Positions 7,824 through 10,743 of a stretch of 10,743 nt of DNA are shown one piece after another. The notes beneath the pieces are model-generated. The model was not told the DNA's origin. It did no database searches and worked only from the letters and a program-made list of their open reading frames with translations. Positions within the stretch are counted from its first letter, which is position 1; each line of letters opens with the position of its first letter. Source of the stretch: CAYUNT01 sp964446285 (GTDB lineage Bacteria; Sumerlaeota; Sumerlaeia; SLMS01; CAYUNT01); contig CAYUNT010000161.1 in NCBI GenBank assembly GCA_964446285.1, positions 1 through 10,743 of the forward strand, in the 5' to 3' direction. Made by a program: the position numbers and the translations under genes.

Positions 7824-7845
7824 TGCGGTGATTCATTTCACGGCA
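7824..7845. repeat. Imperfect inverted repeat before the second GH172 gene
   Basis: TGCGGTGA (7824-7831) and TCACGGCA (7838-7845) pair at seven of eight positions around a 6-base spacer. The repeat ends four bases before the AGGAG ribosome-binding site of the downstream gene. It could be an operator or an RNA hairpin that tunes translation of the second GH172. It does not resemble the repeat at 2387-2405. Confidence 0.35.
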
Positions 7846-7861
7846 TTTAGGAGAATGAGCC

Positions 7862-9793
7862 ATGAAATGTTGGCGATTGGGTTGTGTTTGGGCTGAAGCG
7901 GGGGCGGCGTTGCTGGCGATTGTTTCAGCCGGATGCGCGCTGAATCCGGCAAGGCAAAATCCAGTGGCGCAAAATCCCTTTGCGATGTCCTGGGGATTTC
8001 ATGGTCCGGGACATGCGGCGCGGGCTTCCTCTTACGATCGCACGGGCGCAAATGCCGACAGCTTCCGCATCGAGGCGGGGGCCACTGCAGTCCTTGCGGA
8101 CATCGAAGGACCGGGCATCATCCGCCACATCTGGTGCACCACAAACGCCGCGCCGCCCTCGGGACGCAGTCTGATTTTGCGCATCTACTGGGATGGCTCG
8201 CCGGTTCCTTCCGTGGAAACGCCGCTCGGAGATTTTTTCGGCGTGGGCAACGGAATGGACGCCAACGTCAATTCCTGGCCGATCTCCGCGACGTCCAAAG
8301 GACGCGCGCGAAATTGCTGGTGGCCTATGCCATTTTCCGATAGCGCGCGCGTAACGCTGACAAACGAAAGTCCCGACACAGTTTCCGCCCTTTATTTCTA
8401 TGTGGATTATCTCGCGCTCGATGGTCCGCCGCCGACTCGCGAGCGCTTCCATGCGCGCTACGCCCAGGCCTATCCGGTGAATTCTCCTCAAAATTACATC
8501 TTTTTACGCGCGGAAGGACGCGGACATTATGTGGGGTGCGTATATAGCGTAAGATCGCTCAAGCCGCAGTGGTGGGGCGAAGGCGACGATCTCATTACCG
8601 CCGACGGCCACGAGCCGTTGCGCGGCACCGGAACCGAGGATTTCTTTTGCGATGCCTGGGGAATGCGCGAGACGCACTCGCTTTTCCACGGCTCGCCCGT
8701 GTGCGAGGGCTACGACACCGCCGGATTGCGAACCTCGATGTATCGCTTCCACATTCTCGATCCCATTCCCTTCGAAAAGCGCATCGAAGTGGCAATCGAA
8801 CATGGCCACGCCAACGACCGCGCCGACGACCTGTCTTCCGTGGCTTTTTGGTATCAGGAGCCGCCGTTTCCCGAACCGCCGCCTCTGCCTTCGCTGATCG
8901 AGCGCCTGACTGGAGACGACAGAATCCAATACATCCAGCGTCGCGCTTGGGCGCTGGCATCCGGCGCTGACGATGCGGGCGCTGCCATGCTCGAAACCTT
9001 TTTGGAAAAGGCCGGCACGCCAGAAAACCAGGCGCTAATCCGGGGTCTGATCGCCTATCGCAAAGCGCGCCAGGAGGCTTCGCAGCAGCGCCTCGACGAA
9101 TTGGAAATTCAGCTTCGCGCGCTCAATGAAATGGTGGAGAAATTGCCCGAAGATCAACGCTTCCAAAAACCGAAAATCGATTTGCCAACAGATAACGACG
9201 CGCTTATTCCCGCGCTTGCCGTGCAATGCCGCGCCATTCTGGAACGGGCGCGCCACGATCTGGCGCGGCGCGTAGCACTGGCGCGCGGATTCCAGCCCGG
9301 CGACGAAATCATTGTCGAGGCGCGGGATTCACAAGGCCGCCGCACCCAGCCGCCCGCGTATCAGGACTCGAAAGACTTCACCGACAGCTACGCCAAAGTG
9401 GACGACCCTCTGCTGATGGGCAGTGGTGCGCGGTTCACTTACGGCAGCGAAGAGCCGTCATGGGCGCGCTTTACTCCCGACTTTCCGCGCGTGGGCCGCT
9501 ACGAGGTTTTTACGATCTTCTCCTATGGCGGGAACGCCGCCAACACACAGTATGAAGTCCGCCACGCGGATGGGCGCGCTACCATCCCGCTGGCCCAGCA
9601 TGGACGCCCCAATACGCCAGGACGCAATTGCGCCACATGGCATTCGCTTGGCATATTTCGCTTTGAGAAGGGCCAAAGCGCCGAAAAAGGCAGCGTAGCG
9701 CTGCTGGCCGGACCCTCCTCGCAAAATCCAAATCCCACCTTTGAATATCGCGCCTATGCGGACTCAATCCGTTTCGTATATCGGGGTGAATGA
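7862..9793 (+). CDS. DUF2961 / GH172-family lipoprotein with helical linker and golvesin-like C-terminal domain (copy 2)
   Basis: This 643-residue exported glycosidase candidate is a distant paralogue of the gene at 2446. AGGAG (7849-7853) lies eight bases before the ATG. The N-terminus is a signal ending SAGC with Cys25 as the likely lipidated residue; Ser at -3 and Glu12 within the hydrophobic stretch make this lipobox less canonical than in copy 1. The DUF2961 domain (about 30-335) shares PSVETPLGDFFGVG, WPMPF, a YFYVDY strand, FHARYAQAYP, WWGEGDD and GTGTEDFF. The likely catalytic residues are Glu240 and Glu259, two residues closer together than in copy 1. Residues about 345-475 are predominantly helical and charged, with heptad-like stretches around QQRLDELEIQLRALNEMVEKL. 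From about 478 the protein resembles the golvesin/Xly CBD-like domain: GRYEVFTIFSYGGNAANTQY, VRHADGRATIPLAQ, WHSLGIFRFEKG and SVALLAG. It may anchor the enzyme to a polymer. It lies 148 bases after the binding-protein gene, so it may have its own promoter, although none is clear. Confidence 0.88.
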   Translation: MKCWRLGCVWAEAGAALLAIVSAGCALNPARQNPVAQNPFAMSWGFHGPGHAARASSYDRTGANADSFRIEAGATAVLADIEGPGIIRHIWCTTNAAPPSGRSLILRIYWDGSPVPSVETPLGDFFGVGNGMDANVNSWPISATSKGRARNCWWPMPFSDSARVTLTNESPDTVSALYFYVDYLALDGPPPTRERFHARYAQAYPVNSPQNYIFLRAEGRGHYVGCVYSVRSLKPQWWGEGDDLITADGHEPLRGTGTEDFFCDAWGMRETHSLFHGSPVCEGYDTAGLRTSMYRFHILDPIPFEKRIEVAIEHGHANDRADDLSSVAFWYQEPPFPEPPPLPSLIERLTGDDRIQYIQRRAWALASGADDAGAAMLETFLEKAGTPENQALIRGLIAYRKARQEASQQRLDELEIQLRALNEMVEKLPEDQRFQKPKIDLPTDNDALIPALAVQCRAILERARHDLARRVALARGFQPGDEIIVEARDSQGRRTQPPAYQDSKDFTDSYAKVDDPLLMGSGARFTYGSEEPSWARFTPDFPRVGRYEVFTIFSYGGNAANTQYEVRHADGRATIPLAQHGRPNTPGRNCATWHSLGIFRFEKGQSAEKGSVALLAGPSSQNPNPTFEYRAYADSIRFVYRGE

Positions 9794-9830
9794 CTGTCCG
9801 CCGCCGCAAGGAGAATCAAGAACATAGAAA

Positions 9831-10415
9831 ATGCCCTCGATATTTACGCACTTTGTCGTTGGATTCGCGGCCGGCGCTGCCTGGAATACACGCGCCAAAC
9901 CAAGGCCGAAAGGCCTTTGGGCGCTTTCGGTAATTTGCGCGGGGATTCCCGATCTGGATTTGCTTGGGAACCATCTGGGCGTGCCGTATGGAGGTTTGCT
10001 GGGGCATCGCGGATTCACGCATTCGCTTTGTTTCGCGGCCCTGTTGTCGGCCCTGGTGGTTTTCGCATTCTATAGGAAAGAAAAGATATTTTCACGGTTC
10101 TGGTGGATTCTGTTCGCGTGGTTTTTCGCCGTCACAGCCACGCACGGCATCCTGGACGCCTTTGTGGTGGATGCGCTCGGGCCTCCGCTATTCGCGCCAT
10201 TCCTCAAGTGGCGCTTTCATTCGCCGTGGAGCCCCATTATTGTGTCGCCCATCACTATCCGCGATCTATTTAGTCCATGGGGTCTGAGCGTATTCCGCAA
10301 TGAAATACCGTGGATATGGCTGCCCCTATGGACGGGCGTCGGACTCTGGAAGGCACACTGCGCCATGCGAAGCCGCGCCCGCAGCCCACGCGAAGAGCCG
10401 GAAGCCAGCGCCTAG
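9831..10415 (+). CDS. YdjM-family membrane-bound putative metal-dependent hydrolase
   Basis: This 194-residue integral membrane protein matches the LexA-binding, inner-membrane-associated putative hydrolase family (YdjM, PF04307 as I recall). Likely metal ligands are in the expected order: His7 (IFTH), Asp41 and Asp43 (IPDLD), His59 and His64 (HRGFTH), and His105 and Asp109 (THGILD), followed by the conserved PWSPI. Hydrophobic helices lie around 66-81 and 90-104, with another near 155-170. The ATG at 9831 is the first usable start after an in-frame stop at 9825. The only ribosome-binding-like site, AGGAG at 9809-9813, is 17 bases away, which is longer than usual. The gene follows GH172 copy 2 by 37 bases and may be read on the same transcript, but the family has no established link to sugar uptake. 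Its true reaction is not known. Confidence 0.85.
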   Translation: MPSIFTHFVVGFAAGAAWNTRAKPRPKGLWALSVICAGIPDLDLLGNHLGVPYGGLLGHRGFTHSLCFAALLSALVVFAFYRKEKIFSRFWWILFAWFFAVTATHGILDAFVVDALGPPLFAPFLKWRFHSPWSPIIVSPITIRDLFSPWGLSVFRNEIPWIWLPLWTGVGLWKAHCAMRSRARSPREEPEASA

Positions 10416-10477
10416 CGTCTTGATCTCGCAATAGTTTTTTCTAACCACCCGATTCGCTTTGCATTGTTCTTTTTCTT

Positions 10478-10506
10478 TTGACTCCGGGGATGGGTTTGCG
10501 TTGAAT
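10478..10506 (+). promoter_or_regulatory. Candidate promoter for the tRNA-Val gene
   Basis: TTGACT (10478-10483), a 17-base spacer and TTGAAT (10501-10506) make a plausible sigma70-type promoter, preceded by a T-rich stretch. The -10 matches consensus at four of six positions. Transcription would begin about 100 bases before the tRNA. The rest of the 195-base gap after the YdjM gene holds a T6 run at 10435-10440 without a real stem, and a hairpin at 10571-10590. Confidence 0.4.
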
Positions 10507-10570
10507 GGCTGGCCGTGGCGCGGGGGAAATGCCAGAAGCGCAAAGTGGCGCGGAAGGCGGGAATCCAACG

Positions 10571-10590
10571 TCACGCGAGTGTTCTCGTGA
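10571..10590. repeat. Hairpin just upstream of tRNA-Val
   Basis: TCACG (10571-10575) pairs with CGTGA (10586-10590). After one mismatch GA pairs with TC, giving a stem of seven pairs plus a possible wobble. It is followed by AGTTTCTTCC, not a clean T run, so it is a poor intrinsic terminator. It may be a structure in the tRNA precursor leader, or an end signal for the cluster upstream. Confidence 0.3.
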
Positions 10591-10610
10591 AGTTTCTTCC
10601 GGGATTTTGT

Positions 10611-10687
10611 GGGTGATTAGCTCAGATGGCTAGAGTGCCGGCCTCACATGCCGGAGGTCACTGGTTCGATTCCAGTATCACCCACCA
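10611..10687 (+). tRNA. tRNA-Val (anticodon CAC)
   Basis: A complete 77-base cloverleaf is visible. The acceptor stem GGGTGAT pairs perfectly with ATCACCC. The D arm is GCTC/GAGT with a G-U closing pair. The anticodon stem CCGGC/GCCGG (10638-10642, 10650-10654) encloses the loop CTCACAT, with anticodon CAC at 10645-10647 reading GUG. The variable region is five bases, and the T arm ACTGG/CCAGT has the loop TTCGATT. The discriminator base is A, and CCA is encoded (10685-10687). The acceptor and D-arm start resemble E. coli tRNA-Val. No other tRNA is visible beside it. Confidence 0.96.
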
Positions 10688-10723
10688 CCAGAAAACCCAA
10701 TCAGCAAAAGGAAATCCTGAGAA

Positions 10724-10739
10724 CCCCGAAAAGCCGGGG
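10724..10739 (+). terminator. Possible tRNA terminator hairpin at the window edge
   Basis: CCCCG (10724-10728) and CGGGG (10735-10739) form a GC-only 5-base stem with a 6-base loop, 37 bases after the tRNA. The sequence ends four bases later, so any T run that would define an intrinsic terminator cannot be seen. Confidence 0.35.
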
Positions 10740-10743
10740 CAAG

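Noticed and set aside
2919..8335. Shared 15-base string (TGGCCTATGCCATTT) in both GH172 genes as a DNA repeat
   Set aside because: It encodes the conserved Trp-Pro-Met-Pro-Phe motif of the family in the same frame, so protein conservation explains it.
10435..10440. T6 run after the YdjM gene as an intrinsic terminator
   Set aside because: No stem longer than three base pairs could be found directly upstream of it.

Overview
The window reads as a chromosomal segment of a Gram-negative-type bacterium. Both putative glycosidases carry lipoprotein signals, the solute-binding protein carries a Sec signal, and the tRNA gene encodes its own CCA end. Codon use is GC-rich. Lipoprotein DUF2961/GH172 enzymes next to a sugar ABC transporter suggest a polysaccharide-degrading environmental lineage, such as the PVC group, Sumerlaeota or Hydrogenedentota. 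That placement is an inference from gene content; no phylogenetic marker was tested.

Layout. Bases 1-143 hold the 3' end of an unrecognised + strand gene. It converges on typA (bipA), the ribosome-associated GTPase, on the minus strand (195-2087). A 358-base divergent intergenic region follows, with a good sigma70-type promoter for typA (TTGACG, 17 bases, TATACA). From 2446 to 10415 six genes run on the + strand: GH172/DUF2961 lipoprotein 1, a fused two-domain sugar ABC ATPase, a sugar ABC permease, a periplasmic sugar-binding protein, GH172/DUF2961 lipoprotein 2 with a different C-terminus, and a YdjM-type membrane protein. A tRNA-Val(CAC) gene lies at 10611-10687, and the last bases form a hairpin that may be its terminator.

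How the genes fit together. The binding protein looks like the galactofuranose binder YtfQ. Characterised GH172 enzymes act on furanosides (alpha-D-fructofuranosides and D-arabinofuranosides). The parsimonious reading is a furanose scavenging cassette: two surface or periplasmic lipoprotein furanosidases release a five-membered-ring sugar, which is taken up by a CUT2-type ABC importer encoded between them. No kinase, isomerase, regulator or outer-membrane porin for the sugar lies in the window, so the sugar's identity and fate remain open.

I saw no CRISPR array, insertion sequence, phage gene or convincing riboswitch.
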